Shown in pieces: positions 1 to 8,047 of a DNA stretch of 64,000 nucleotides; the stretch's first letter is position 1; every line of letters begins with the position of its first letter. Location of the stretch: the NCBI RefSeq assembly GCF_020923495.1, contig NZ_CP064048.1, positions 2,497,501 to 2,561,500 of the forward strand. The letters run 5' to 3'. The DNA is from Brevibacillus sedimenti (GTDB lineage: Bacteria > Bacillota > Bacilli > Brevibacillales > Brevibacillaceae). The notes beneath the pieces are model-generated. The model was given only the letters and a program-made list of their open reading frames with translations. It had not been told where the DNA came from and did no database searches. The position numbers and the translations under genes were made by a program.

Positions 1-670
1 GCTGCGTTTCCGCGGCGTCGACAAACTGATGGCGTTCTTCGCCTGCGCGCCAGTATTCAAAACGTACCGCGGCTTTGCTAAGCGGCTGGTTGTCTTTTGT
101 CAGGCTGACGGTCAAAGCGGCCGTTTCGTTGGCTGTGAGCGTGTCAGCTGCTTGAAAGTGATAGTTGATGCCACTGGTGTGCTGGTGGTCCGCGCCGTGT
201 TCACCGCCGTGCTCGTGATTGACGGCTTGTCCGTTGCCGTGACCGTCATGGTTCTCCGGTTGAGACGTGGGTTGGTCGCTGCCGGCTGCCTTGACCGTAA
301 AAGGATGCTTCTGCATGTTGTGGAAGTCACGCGCGGTCACGTGGTACATCACGTAGTAGGAGCCGGGTTCGGCAAATGATGTTTGCGCCGTGTAGACGCC
401 GTCTTTTGCCAGCGTCGCGGGGATCGTTGCGTGCTGTTCCTGCCCGTCTTTCCACAGTTCAAACTCCACGCTGCTGGCGTCGTTGACGGGAGCGCCGTCC
501 TGTGTCACCGTGACCGCAAAGGTGATCGCTTCTCCGGCGACCGGTTCCTTCGGCGTGAGCGCCAGCACCACCTCCACCGGACTGGCGGACGGCACGGCTT
601 CTTCCTGGCCGCCGCAGCCAGCGGCCATCAGAGCCAGTGCCCCGATCAACGCGGCTATGTATCGCTTCAT
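1..670 (-). CDS. YtkA/FixH-like lipoprotein, C-terminus cut by window edge
   Basis: Read leftward from an ATG at 670, preceded by an AGAGGGG ribosome binding site; the frame is open to base 1, so the C-terminus is missing (223 codons visible). The product starts with a lipoprotein signal (hydrophobic stretch, then LMAAGC, lipid-anchored Cys at residue 19). Two beta-rich YtkA-like units, each with an FExW-type core (VEFELWKDG and VRFEYWRAG), are joined by a His/Asp/Gly/Glu-rich linker of about 30 residues. This predicts an extracytoplasmic, membrane-anchored protein; the linker could bind metal, which is inference. A TATAAT lies at 778-783 on the minus strand without a good -35. YtkA-like proteins are often near copper, cytochrome or redox genes, and a thioredoxin/BdbC pair lies just upstream. 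Exact function unknown. Confidence 0.75.
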   Translation of the reverse strand, partial: MKRYIAALIGALALMAAGCGGQEEAVPSASPVEVVLALTPKEPVAGEAITFAVTVTQDGAPVNDASSVEFELWKDGQEQHATIPATLAKDGVYTAQTSFAEPGSYYVMYHVTARDFHNMQKHPFTVKAAGSDQPTSQPENHDGHGNGQAVNHEHGGEHGADHQHTSGINYHFQAADTLTANETAALTVSLTKDNQPLSKAAVRFEYWRAGEERHQFVDAAETQ

Positions 671-881
671 GCTGAATGACCCCTCTTTCTTCCTGTTCCC
701 GACGGGTTGTCAGACGCCGTCGGATGATCGCTTTTACTCAGAGACGAGGCTCGATTGAGGATGACCCACCTCCCTCAATTATAGGCAAGAACAGGGAAAA
801 GCCTAATGGCTCGAACGGGCTATTTCCGGACAGATGGATGGATCGTTCACACAACTGCCATTTTTATGGCCAACAACACGG

Positions 882-903
882 AAAAACCTCCCGCGGGGGG
901 AGG
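882..903 (-). terminator. Rho-independent terminator of the thioredoxin/bdbC pair
   Basis: On the minus strand a CCTCCC/GGGAGG stem (887-892 with 898-903) is followed by five T. It starts a few bases after the thioredoxin-like stop codon at 910. Confidence 0.7.
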
Positions 904-909
904 CTCATG

Positions 910-1377
910 TCATTTCGTTTGCTCCTGGAACCAGGATTTCAGCTGCTCGCCGGTTTGTCCGCCGACGAGGCGGGAGACTTCCTTGCCGTCCTTGTAGTGG
1001 ACCAGGGTAGGGGTATACTCGATGCCGTACGCGTCCCAACTGGCGCTGAATTCCAGCAGGTTGTGCTTTTTGACGTCCACGTTCAGCTCTTTGGCCACCG
1101 GCACCAGGACGGGCGTGGTAGCCCGGCAGTGCTCGCAGGTGGGGCTGTAAAAGTAGACGAACAGTTCCTCTTTTTCGTCCAGCTTTGCTTTCAGTTGATC
1201 CGGGAGAATCTGGTTGTCGTAAAGCGGATCGTTTAGTTGTTCGATCGTGGCCGGATGTAGGTTGGCTTTGCCGAAGGGATTGCCTTCCGCTGCCTTTTTG
1301 TTCGCGATGTCGGAGTAGACAATTGCGGCGATCAACAGGGCGGCCACAATGACTGAAAGAACAATGACCTTTTTCAT
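910..1377 (-). CDS. membrane-anchored thioredoxin-fold thiol-disulfide protein
   Basis: 155 aa. An N-terminal hydrophobic anchor (about residues 4-20) precedes a thioredoxin fold with the active site C81-E-H-C84 and a cis-Pro-type loop (YTPTLV). It probably faces the outside of the membrane and makes or reshuffles disulfides in exported proteins. It sits 3 bases downstream of the DsbB-like bdbC gene, so the two are probably co-transcribed and form an oxidant/re-oxidant pair like B. subtilis BdbD/BdbC. The CEHC motif and small size are closer to BdbA/TlpA-type proteins than to full-length BdbD, so no symbol is given. Confidence 0.85.
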   Translation of the reverse strand: MKKVIVLSVIVAALLIAAIVYSDIANKKAAEGNPFGKANLHPATIEQLNDPLYDNQILPDQLKAKLDEKEELFVYFYSPTCEHCRATTPVLVPVAKELNVDVKKHNLLEFSASWDAYGIEYTPTLVHYKDGKEVSRLVGGQTGEQLKSWFQEQTK

Positions 1378-1380
1378 GAC

Positions 1381-1809
1381 TTAGCACTCCTTTTCGTATC
1401 TGCGAATGTAGATTTGCAGCACAGCAATCATGATGAAGGCGACCAGGGCGAGAAAAGGTATGGTGATAAAGCCAAACCAGTTGATATAGTCCGTGTTGCA
1501 GGGAATGATGCCGCAAGCATTACCCAGATCGTTCAGAGCGGGCACTTTTTGAATCAGATAGTGGTACAGGGAGATGCACCCGCCGATGACAGAAAGGATC
1601 AAGGCGTATGATGACATGCGGTAATCTTTTTTTACGGCGGCGACTCCCAACAGAATGACCAGCGGGTACATGAAAATCCGCTGGAACCAGCACAGTTCAC
1701 AGGGAATGTATTTCATCACCTCCGAAAAAAACAGGCTTCCAGCTGTAGCGATGAGTGATACCACCCATGAACCGAACAGCGCGTATTCTTTTATTTGTTC
1801 TCGTCGCAT
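1381..1809 (-). CDS. bdbC: disulfide bond formation protein, DsbB/BdbC family
   Basis: 142 aa, four predicted membrane helices, and the two cysteine pairs of the DsbB family: C37-E-L-C40 after the first helix and C99...C104 (CGIIPC) in the second outer loop. The family passes electrons from a thioredoxin-fold oxidase to quinone. It is first in a two-gene unit with the thioredoxin-like gene 3 bases downstream. Starts at ATG 1809 behind GAGGTG. In Bacillus, BdbC is needed for disulfides in competence proteins such as ComGC and ComEC, which fits the comE genes in this window; that link is inference. Confidence 0.9.
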   Translation of the reverse strand: MRREQIKEYALFGSWVVSLIATAGSLFFSEVMKYIPCELCWFQRIFMYPLVILLGVAAVKKDYRMSSYALILSVIGGCISLYHYLIQKVPALNDLGNACGIIPCNTDYINWFGFITIPFLALVAFIMIAVLQIYIRRYEKEC

Positions 1810-1984
1810 ATCAACACCTCGTCCTCATCTTATCACACATTACGAATGGGAAGTAACTTATTTAAAGTAATTTTTTTGAAAGACATTGATTGCCCAAAAA
1901 AGCGACGCCGGCAGTTGTCGGCGGCGGGATGGCTTGTCCCGGTTGCTGCCCTGTGCAGCGGATCAAAATTCCAAAGACACGCGC

Positions 1985-2012
1985 AAAAAAGCCGCCGAAA
2001 TCATACGGCGGC
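1985..2012 (-). terminator. terminator of the PPP-family phosphatase gene
   Basis: Minus-strand hairpin with GCCGCCG (1991-1997) and CGGCGGC (2006-2012) arms followed by six T, a few bases past the stop codon at 2015. Confidence 0.75.
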
Positions 2013-2014
2013 AG

Positions 2015-2803
2015 CTAGCGAAGATGGATGCGCGGCGAGGGATACACCTCACGCACCGGTACGTACACGTAGCGAAGCGACGGCCACTCCACCAGCAAAA
2101 TACCGCCCTGCCATGAGGCCGCGCCGCCGTCGATGCCGATCAGGTTGCCGCGCCGCCACACCCCGTTCCTGGTATAGCCGGGGAGCATGGAAACAGGCGT
2201 GTGGCCAAATACGATCACCGTTTCTCCCCTGTATGACTGGTAAAACGGCTGGCGGATCCAGAGGAGGTCTTCGGGCCGCTGCTGGTCGAGCGGGATGCCG
2301 GGACGGATGCCGGCGTGAACGAAGAGGGCGGCCGGAGCCCCGGATGCCGGATCGGCTGGCATTTCCACGTACAGCGGCAGGGAGGCGAGCGAAGGCAGCA
2401 GATAGGAATAGCGGGAGAGAATGTATCTGCGTGCCGATTCCTGATCGTTCAAAGCGGGAAGGCCGCCCAGGAAGGCGCGCCGCAGGGACTGTCGGCCGAG
2501 ATAGGAGCGGATGGTGGCGTCACCGCCGTTGATCCGCAAGTAAAGGTTGGCGTCCCCCTTTCCTTCCAACCAATCCTGCAGCATCTGCTCGTGATTGCCC
2601 TTGATGAGAACGATTCGGTCCGGATAGGTTTGTCTCAAATTCAGCAGGTACTGCAGTGCCTCCCTCGACTGCGGTCCACGGTCCACCACGTCCCCCAGGA
2701 CGTACAGGCGATCGCCCTGCTGCGGAGAAAAGCTGACGCGATCCAACGCTGTCCGCAGCACCTCATAGTGACCGTGAATATCCGACACCAAATAAATGGC
2801 CAT
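2015..2803 (-). CDS. metallophosphoesterase of the PPP (Ser/Thr phosphatase / ApaH-like) family
   Basis: 262 aa. The metal-binding signatures of the calcineurin-like fold are complete: DIHGH (8-12), GDVVDRG (37-43), GNHE (69-72) and a late GHTP. These coordinate two metals that hydrolyse phosphoesters. Relatives include bacterial PP1-like protein phosphatases and PrpE/ApaH Ap4A hydrolases, which cannot be told apart from sequence motifs alone. It is a single-gene unit divergent from the sirtuin gene, with its own terminator. Confidence 0.85.
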   Translation of the reverse strand: MAIYLVSDIHGHYEVLRTALDRVSFSPQQGDRLYVLGDVVDRGPQSREALQYLLNLRQTYPDRIVLIKGNHEQMLQDWLEGKGDANLYLRINGGDATIRSYLGRQSLRRAFLGGLPALNDQESARRYILSRYSYLLPSLASLPLYVEMPADPASGAPAALFVHAGIRPGIPLDQQRPEDLLWIRQPFYQSYRGETVIVFGHTPVSMLPGYTRNGVWRRGNLIGIDGGAASWQGGILLVEWPSLRYVYVPVREVYPSPRIHLR

Positions 2804-2888
2804 GCCGACACCCCCTCGTATACAAACACAACGCTCTTCCTATACAATATGTGGAGGAGACGTTTGCGTGAAAAGGGGAGAGACGCAG

Positions 2889-3617
2889 ATGAAGATGCTA
2901 GCGGAATGGCTCCGGGATGCCAGACAGGCCGTCGTGTTTACGGGAGCGGGCATGTCGACGGAAAGCGGGCTGCCCGATTTTCGTTCGGCGCAGTCAGGAA
3001 TATGGCAGGGCAAGGACCCGACCCAACTGGCCAGCACTCAGGCGCTGCGGCACAATCGCGAGGGGTTTGCAGCTTTTTACCGGATGCGCATCGAAGGGCT
3101 TCTGGCCTGCCGTCCGCACGAGGGGCACGCCATTTTGGCCGAATGGGAACGTCGCGGGCGGATTCGCGGAATCATCACCCAAAACGTGGACGGCTTCCAT
3201 CAGCAGGCGGGCAGCCGGAACGTGGCTGAATTGCACGGAAACCTGGGCACGCTGTGCTGTCTGGCGTGCGAGCGTACCTACCCGGCAGCGCGTTACCTGC
3301 AGCCGGACGGGACGGTATGCGACTGTGGCGGTTTTCTGCGTCCGACGGTCGTGCTGTTTGGAGAAGCGCTGCCGCAAGCAGCGCTGGCGAAGGCATCGGA
3401 GTGGACGGAACAAGCCGATCTGTTTCTCGTGTTGGGATCGTCGCTCGTGGTCAGCCCGGCCAACTGGTTTCCGCAGCAGGCAAAAGCAGCCGGGGCCAGA
3501 CTGGTGATCATCAACCGAGAGCCCACCCCTTTGGACGATCTGGCCGACCTGGTGATCGGCGACGCATTGATCGGCACGGTGCTGAAAACAGTGGAAGCGG
3601 AGCTGTCGGGATACTGA
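2889..3617 (+). CDS. NAD-dependent protein deacylase, Sir2 family
   Basis: 242 aa from ATG 2889. Carries the Sir2 NAD-binding motif GAGMSTESGLPDFRS (about 19-33), QNVDG (98-102), catalytic His116 in ELHGN, and a small zinc module with C124/C127 and C144/C146 (the second half is CxC rather than CxxC). Removes acyl groups from lysines using NAD; B. subtilis SrtN deacetylates AcsA. An alternative GTG start at 2868 has a better GGAGGAG site 8 bases upstream and would add seven residues; 2889 was chosen because homologues begin near this Met. Divergent from the phosphatase gene with about 65-85 bases between them. Confidence 0.9.
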   Translation: MKMLAEWLRDARQAVVFTGAGMSTESGLPDFRSAQSGIWQGKDPTQLASTQALRHNREGFAAFYRMRIEGLLACRPHEGHAILAEWERRGRIRGIITQNVDGFHQQAGSRNVAELHGNLGTLCCLACERTYPAARYLQPDGTVCDCGGFLRPTVVLFGEALPQAALAKASEWTEQADLFLVLGSSLVVSPANWFPQQAKAAGARLVIINREPTPLDDLADLVIGDALIGTVLKTVEAELSGY

Positions 3618-3651
3618 CAGAAAAAAGTGGAGGATTTTTTTCATTTTCCTC

Positions 3652-3680
3652 TTGATTTTTTGTGGAATGTTTACTAGAAT
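3652..3680 (+). promoter_or_regulatory. sigma-A promoter of tRNA-Thr
   Basis: TTGATT (3652-3657), 17-base spacer, TAGAAT (3675-3680). It lies about 65 bases upstream of the tRNA and just after the sirtuin stop codon. Confidence 0.7.
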
Positions 3681-3744
3681 AAAACCTGTGAGCGCGATCG
3701 ATACAAAAACTGGTCGGTCGACCTGACTCACAAAAGAACATAAT

Positions 3745-3819
3745 GCTGGTGTAGCACAGTGGTAGTGCAGCTGATTCGTAATCAGCAGGTCGGGGGTTCG
3801 AGTCCCTTCACCAGCACCA
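3745..3819 (+). tRNA. tRNA-Thr, anticodon CGU
   Basis: Full cloverleaf: acceptor arms GCTGGTG (3745-3751) and CACCAGC (3809-3815), discriminator A, and an encoded CCA at 3817-3819. The anticodon stem GCTGA/TCAGC encloses the loop TTCGTAA, giving anticodon CGT (3777-3779), which reads ACG threonine codons. The T-loop GGTTCGAGTCC is canonical. It is a lone tRNA gene with its own promoter and terminator. Confidence 0.96.
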
Positions 3820-3827
3820 TACACAAG

Positions 3828-3855
3828 GCAGGGGAGAGCAGTCCCCTGCTTTTTT
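3828..3855 (+). terminator. terminator after tRNA-Thr
   Basis: GCAGGGGA (3828-3835) pairs with TCCCCTGC (3842-3849), followed by six T. Confidence 0.85.
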
Positions 3856-4091
3856 CCTGTCTTTCCATCACTCCCCTAAGGAGATTGGCATCATTCATTT
3901 GTATAATGAACGTATTCACGTACTACTCCTCCGATCACTTGCATGGTGGTCGGCTCTTTTTTTATCTGCCTCCCGTTTTTCCCTCCCTGGCGTTTGTGTT
4001 GTATAATAAAGCCATCAACAAAGTTCATACCCGACACCTCATGAAAGGAACACCGTTGAGCACAATTTCGTTTTCGCAAGGAAAGGATTTG

Positions 4092-4844
4092 ATGATCATG
4101 GGACTCCTTCATCATGACGTGACGTTGCTGAACTTTGACGATGCATACCCCTGGCAGCACAAGCTGTCCGATGTTGCCGACGAATGGATCGACCTGGCGG
4201 ACATTGCGGAAGCCAACCTGTTTTGCGCAGAAAGGGCGCTGACAGAAATCAGCCGCAGGTTGTCGGCCCGGACCGGTCGCGGCATCACGTTTATCGGAAA
4301 CGGCAATTATCACTATGTCACCTATCTTCTGCTGAGCGAAATCAATCGGCCGTTCAGCCTCGTCCTGTTTGACAATCACACTGATGCGAAGCGTTCGGAC
4401 GACATGGCCGGGGTGTTGACGTGCGGTTCGTGGGTGGCCGAAGCGGCAGCACGTCTTCCTCACCTCAGGCGCGTGCTGATTGTCGGCGTTTCTGCGGAGC
4501 AAACGCTCTGCCTGTCCGATGCGCAGGGAAAAGTTGTACTTCGCCCGAACGCAGGCGATCCGCAGGAGCTGCTTTCCGCCATCGCGACCGAAGATGTGTA
4601 CATCAGTATCGACAAGGACGTGCTGAATCGCGCCTTCGCCGTAACCAACTGGGATCATGGAAACATGCATCTGCGGGAACTGCTCGCATCACTCAAGGCG
4701 CTCGTTCGGCAGAAAAACGTACTCGGCATCGACGTCTGCGGCGAACTGCCGGTGACGCCAGTCGACGTCTGGCTGCACGCCGACCAGCTTCGGTTGAACG
4801 AACGGACCAACCTGGCCATCCTGCAATCAGTCATGTGCGCCTAG
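4092..4844 (+). CDS. arginase/agmatinase (ureohydrolase) superfamily protein
   Basis: About 250 aa from ATG 4092, behind AAGGAAAGG. The frame is open upstream through the tRNA, but that part is not coding. TTG 4056 and ATG 4098 are other possible starts. Metal-ligand motifs of the ureohydrolase fold are visible: GNGNYHY with H74, DNHTD (94-98) and SIDKD (172-176). Classical arginases have DAHxD and SxDxDxxDP; here the first Asp-Ala is Asp-Asn and the third motif lacks the later Asp-Pro, so substrate cannot be inferred and guanidino hydrolysis is not assured. Monocistronic, with a TATAAT at 4002-4007 but a weak -35. Confidence 0.8.
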   Translation: MIMGLLHHDVTLLNFDDAYPWQHKLSDVADEWIDLADIAEANLFCAERALTEISRRLSARTGRGITFIGNGNYHYVTYLLLSEINRPFSLVLFDNHTDAKRSDDMAGVLTCGSWVAEAAARLPHLRRVLIVGVSAEQTLCLSDAQGKVVLRPNAGDPQELLSAIATEDVYISIDKDVLNRAFAVTNWDHGNMHLRELLASLKALVRQKNVLGIDVCGELPVTPVDVWLHADQLRLNERTNLAILQSVMCA

Positions 4845-5115
4845 CCGGTTAGACAAACAAAACGCGGGCGGGGGACAGCCGGCGTTTAAGCGACGCATCC
4901 CGGCGAGTTTTCGCGCAACCGCTTTTTTCCGCTGCACCATTTCTGTCCATGCCTCCCTAGGGCTTTTGTCTCGACTTCCCCTGCGCAAATGCGCGTTCAC
5001 TCGCCTGGATTCCTACTATCGTTCCAATCCGCGCTTTTCTTTCAGGACTGCAGTTACTCCTCGGCCTCCAGGAAATGGTTTATCATGGTAACAAACAAAA
5101 ACAGAGGAGGAAAAT

Positions 5116-5598
5116 ATGTCAGCAGCGTTTCATGAACGGAAGGCGTTACAGATGACCTTGCAGTCATTGCTGGAACTGCGGGTATCCTTGAGACGCGAGT
5201 ACGTTGATCGTGACAAAGAATTGGGGAGCGAGATCAAACAGGTTTTGCACCGAATCCGTGAGCTGGACGAGCAGTACGGCCTTCCTGCCGAGACACAAGA
5301 GCAGGAAGAGGACCTTGCGAGCTGGCAGGCGATGCCGCGAGAAGTGTTGGACAAACACGTAGGGAGACCCAGAAAGGCGTATCAGCACCACGATTATCCG
5401 GGAATCGCCAAGGATATTGAAGCGATTCTGGAGGAAGCGGCAGGACCGCTGACGCTTGCAGAGTTGTATGACAAACTGCAGCAGAAAAAGGGCGTTGAAT
5501 GGCCAAGTCCATACATAATTGTGCAAAAGGCATTGAAGCATACCGATCGCGTTCGGGTATCGAAGGAAGGCAGAAAACTGCTGTTTTCCCTGCAGTAA
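5116..5598 (+). CDS. uncharacterised protein: N-terminal coiled coil plus C-terminal winged-helix-like domain
   Basis: 160 aa with a strong GAGGAGG site. Residues about 8-60 are charged and heptad-like, consistent with a coiled coil. A GRPRK basic patch follows near residue 83. The last 60 residues (IAKDIEAILEEAAGPLTLAEL onward) look like a HARE-HTH or other winged-helix fold. It may bind DNA or RNA, which is inference. Not recognised as a named family. It stands alone between non-coding stretches of about 270 bases on either side; I see no clear element in 4845-5115. Confidence 0.75.
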   Translation: MSAAFHERKALQMTLQSLLELRVSLRREYVDRDKELGSEIKQVLHRIRELDEQYGLPAETQEQEEDLASWQAMPREVLDKHVGRPRKAYQHHDYPGIAKDIEAILEEAAGPLTLAELYDKLQQKKGVEWPSPYIIVQKALKHTDRVRVSKEGRKLLFSLQ

Positions 5599-5784
5599 TT
5601 CCTGGAGCCTGGAGCGCGGGGGGCTGCGGTCTGTTTCTAAGATATCGCCATCGTCCGGTGCAGCTGACTGCTCCCGACAGGCCGTCCCCTTTGACGAAAG
5701 AAGCTGGGGTTTGCTACGATGAAACGGCGAGGTTTCCTCTACGTGACGTCTAGCAGAACCAACCCCACCGGAAGAAAACGGGTG

Positions 5785-5810
5785 CCAGGGGAGAAGTCCC
5801 CTGGTTTTTT
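5785..5810 (+). terminator. strong Rho-independent terminator
   Basis: CCAGGGGA (5785-5792), loop GAAG, TCCCCTGG (5797-5804), six T. It lies 187 bases after the 160-aa gene stop, far enough that it may instead end a short transcript started at about 5727 (see findings). Confidence 0.8.
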
Positions 5811-5867
5811 GCTATCTGTCTTCCGGAGCACGGGTTGATCCATCTTTCACAAGTTTGGGTGACGACA

Positions 5868-7802
5868 ATGCATATCCTATCAGTTGAACATCTCTCCAAG
5901 AGCTATGGGGAGAAAGTCCTGTTTGACGACATATCCTTTCATATCGCCGAACAACAGCGGATCGGGCTGATCGGCGTCAACGGCACGGGCAAATCCACGC
6001 TGTTGAAAATCCTGGCCGGACAGGAGACGGCAGACAGCGGACAGATCGTTCACGCCAAATCCTTTCGCGTGGAGTATTTGCCGCAGCATCCGGTTTTCGT
6101 GGAACGCTCCACCGTGCTGGAACAGGTGTTTTACGGCGACACGCCGCTCATCCAGTTGCTGCGCCAGTACGAGCAGGCCGTGGCTGACCTGCAGACCGAC
6201 CCGCATGACGAGAAAAAACAGGCGCGGCTGTACTCGCTGCAGAGCAGGATGGACGCGGCCGATGCCTGGGAGGCCAGCACTCAGGCCAAAACGATCTTGA
6301 CGAAGCTGGGCATCCACAATTTTACCCAACAGGTGCACGAACTGTCCGGCGGGCAGCGCAAACGGGTGGCGCTGGCCCGCGCCCTGATTCAACCGGCAGA
6401 CCTGCTCATCCTGGATGAGCCGACCAACCACCTGGACAATGAGACGGTGGAGTGGCTGGAAGATTACCTGTCCCGCTACAAAGGGGCGCTCTTGTTCGTC
6501 ACGCACGACCGCTATTTTCTCGACCGCGTCACCACCCGCATCTGTGAGCTGGATCGCGGCAAGCTGTACAGCTATGAGGGCAACTACGCCGTCTTCCTGG
6601 AAAAGAAAGCGGAACGGGAAGAGCGCGAAGCAGCTGCGGAAAGCAAACGGCAAAATCTGCTGAGGCGGGAGCTGGCCTGGCTGCGCCGAGGGGCAAAAGC
6701 GCGGACGACCAAACAGAAGGCCCGCGTCCAACGCGTGGAGGAACTGCGCGACCGTAAAGTGGATGGACCGGTGCAAACGATCGAGATGTCGCTTGGGGCC
6801 AGCCGATTGGGCAAAACCGTGATGGAGATCCAGCACATCAGTAAAGGGTATGGGGAGCGCAAGCTGATTGACGATTTCAGCTACATCGTCCAGCCCGGGG
6901 ACCGCGTCGGCATCATCGGCCCCAACGGCAGCGGCAAGTCAACCCTGTTGAACATGCTCGCGGGCCGTATCCAGCCGGACGCGGGCACCATCGTGGTGGG
7001 GCAGACGGTCAAACTGGCTTACTACACGCAGGAGAACGTGGAGATGGACGAAAGCATGCGCGTGATCGAATACGTCAAGGAAGCGGCCGAAGTAATTCGC
7101 ACCAGCGACGGCCAGACGATCACCGCATCCCAGATGCTGGAGCGGTTTTTGTTTCCGCCGCATCTGCAGTGGACCCCCATCTCCCGGCTGTCGGGCGGGG
7201 AAAAACGGCGGCTCTACCTGCTGCGCACGCTGATGGGCGAGCCGAACGTCCTTTTCCTGGACGAGCCGACAAACGATCTGGACATTCAGACACTGAGCAT
7301 CCTGGAGGACTATCTGGAACACTTCCCCGGCACTGTCATTACGGTGTCTCACGACCGCTACTTTCTTGATCGGACCGTTGACCACCTGTTTGCCTTCGAA
7401 GGGGATGGGAAAATTCGCCACTTCATGGGCAATTACTCGGAGTACCTGGACACGCGACGCCGGGAACAGGAAGCGGAAGCCCTGTCCAAACGGCGCGCGG
7501 ACAAGGCGCAGTCTGCGGCGGCCGACTCCCGTGACGGAAGCGGAGCGGGCAGGGGAACCAACCGTCCGCGTCGACTTTCCTACAAGGAACAGAAAGAATG
7601 GGAGCAGATCGAGTCCCGGATCGCGGCGCTGGAGGAGCGGAGCGCAGTGTTGAAACAAGCCATTGCCGAAGCGGGCAGCGATTACGCCAAGGTGGAGAAG
7701 CTGTTTGCGGAAGAACAGCAGGTGTCAGCCGAGCTGGAAGCGGCAATTGATCGCTGGGCGGAACTGTCCGCGTTGATCGAGGAGATTGAACGCAGCAAAT
7801 AG
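5868..7802 (+). CDS. ABC-F family ATPase (YfmR/Uup type)
   Basis: 644 aa from ATG 5868. The frame is open 33 bases further up, but homologues start at this Met. Two ABC domains and no membrane helices: first Walker A GVNGTGKST, signature LSGGQRKR, Walker B LLILDEPTNHLD; second Walker A GPNGSGKST, signature LSGGEKRR, LFLDEPTNDLD. An interdomain linker and a C-terminal coiled-coil extension (about the last 90 residues, after a basic spacer) are typical of Uup/YfmR. ABC-F proteins act on the ribosome in translation rather than in transport; Uup/YfmR members ease stalling together with EF-P in Bacillus. Target-protection resistance cannot be excluded from sequence. Monocistronic. Confidence 0.93.
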   Translation: MHILSVEHLSKSYGEKVLFDDISFHIAEQQRIGLIGVNGTGKSTLLKILAGQETADSGQIVHAKSFRVEYLPQHPVFVERSTVLEQVFYGDTPLIQLLRQYEQAVADLQTDPHDEKKQARLYSLQSRMDAADAWEASTQAKTILTKLGIHNFTQQVHELSGGQRKRVALARALIQPADLLILDEPTNHLDNETVEWLEDYLSRYKGALLFVTHDRYFLDRVTTRICELDRGKLYSYEGNYAVFLEKKAEREEREAAAESKRQNLLRRELAWLRRGAKARTTKQKARVQRVEELRDRKVDGPVQTIEMSLGASRLGKTVMEIQHISKGYGERKLIDDFSYIVQPGDRVGIIGPNGSGKSTLLNMLAGRIQPDAGTIVVGQTVKLAYYTQENVEMDESMRVIEYVKEAAEVIRTSDGQTITASQMLERFLFPPHLQWTPISRLSGGEKRRLYLLRTLMGEPNVLFLDEPTNDLDIQTLSILEDYLEHFPGTVITVSHDRYFLDRTVDHLFAFEGDGKIRHFMGNYSEYLDTRRREQEAEALSKRRADKAQSAAADSRDGSGAGRGTNRPRRLSYKEQKEWEQIESRIAALEERSAVLKQAIAEAGSDYAKVEKLFAEEQQVSAELEAAIDRWAELSALIEEIERSK

Positions 7803-7843
7803 TCGGCAGCTTTAGACACAGCTTTAGTTCGTATGGCAGGAGA

Positions 7844-7882
7844 CCTCCCGGATGTTTCGGCTTCCGGGAGGGGCTTCATTTT
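7844..7882 (+). terminator. terminator after the ABC-F gene
   Basis: CCTCCCGGA (7844-7852) pairs with TCCGGGAGG (7863-7871); the T tract after it is short (ATTTT at 7878-7882). Confidence 0.6.
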
Positions 7883-7974
7883 GCGGAGGGCTTCTTTTTT
7901 GCGGGAGTGACCTCACACCCGCCATTGAACACAGCCGTAACAGCATGATCGTCATATTAATGTTCAGAATAGTT

Positions 7975-8002
7975 TTTCACTTCGGAACGGTTGTGCTATA
8001 GT
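7975..8002 (+). promoter_or_regulatory. extended -10 promoter of ilvE
   Basis: TTTCAC (7975-7980), 16-base spacer ending in TGC, TATAGT (7997-8002); 46 bases upstream of the ilvE start codon. Confidence 0.55.
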
Positions 8003-8047
8003 TACGAGTAATCAGGATTTGTATCAAAGACAGGGAGATGAAAAGAA

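Noticed and set aside
3885-3907. TTGGCA ... TATAAT as a promoter for the ureohydrolase gene
   Set aside because: The spacer is only 11 bases, too short for sigma-A.
3759-4091. Upstream extension of the ureohydrolase-like ORF
   Set aside because: It reads through tRNA-Thr and its terminator; the real start is near 4092.
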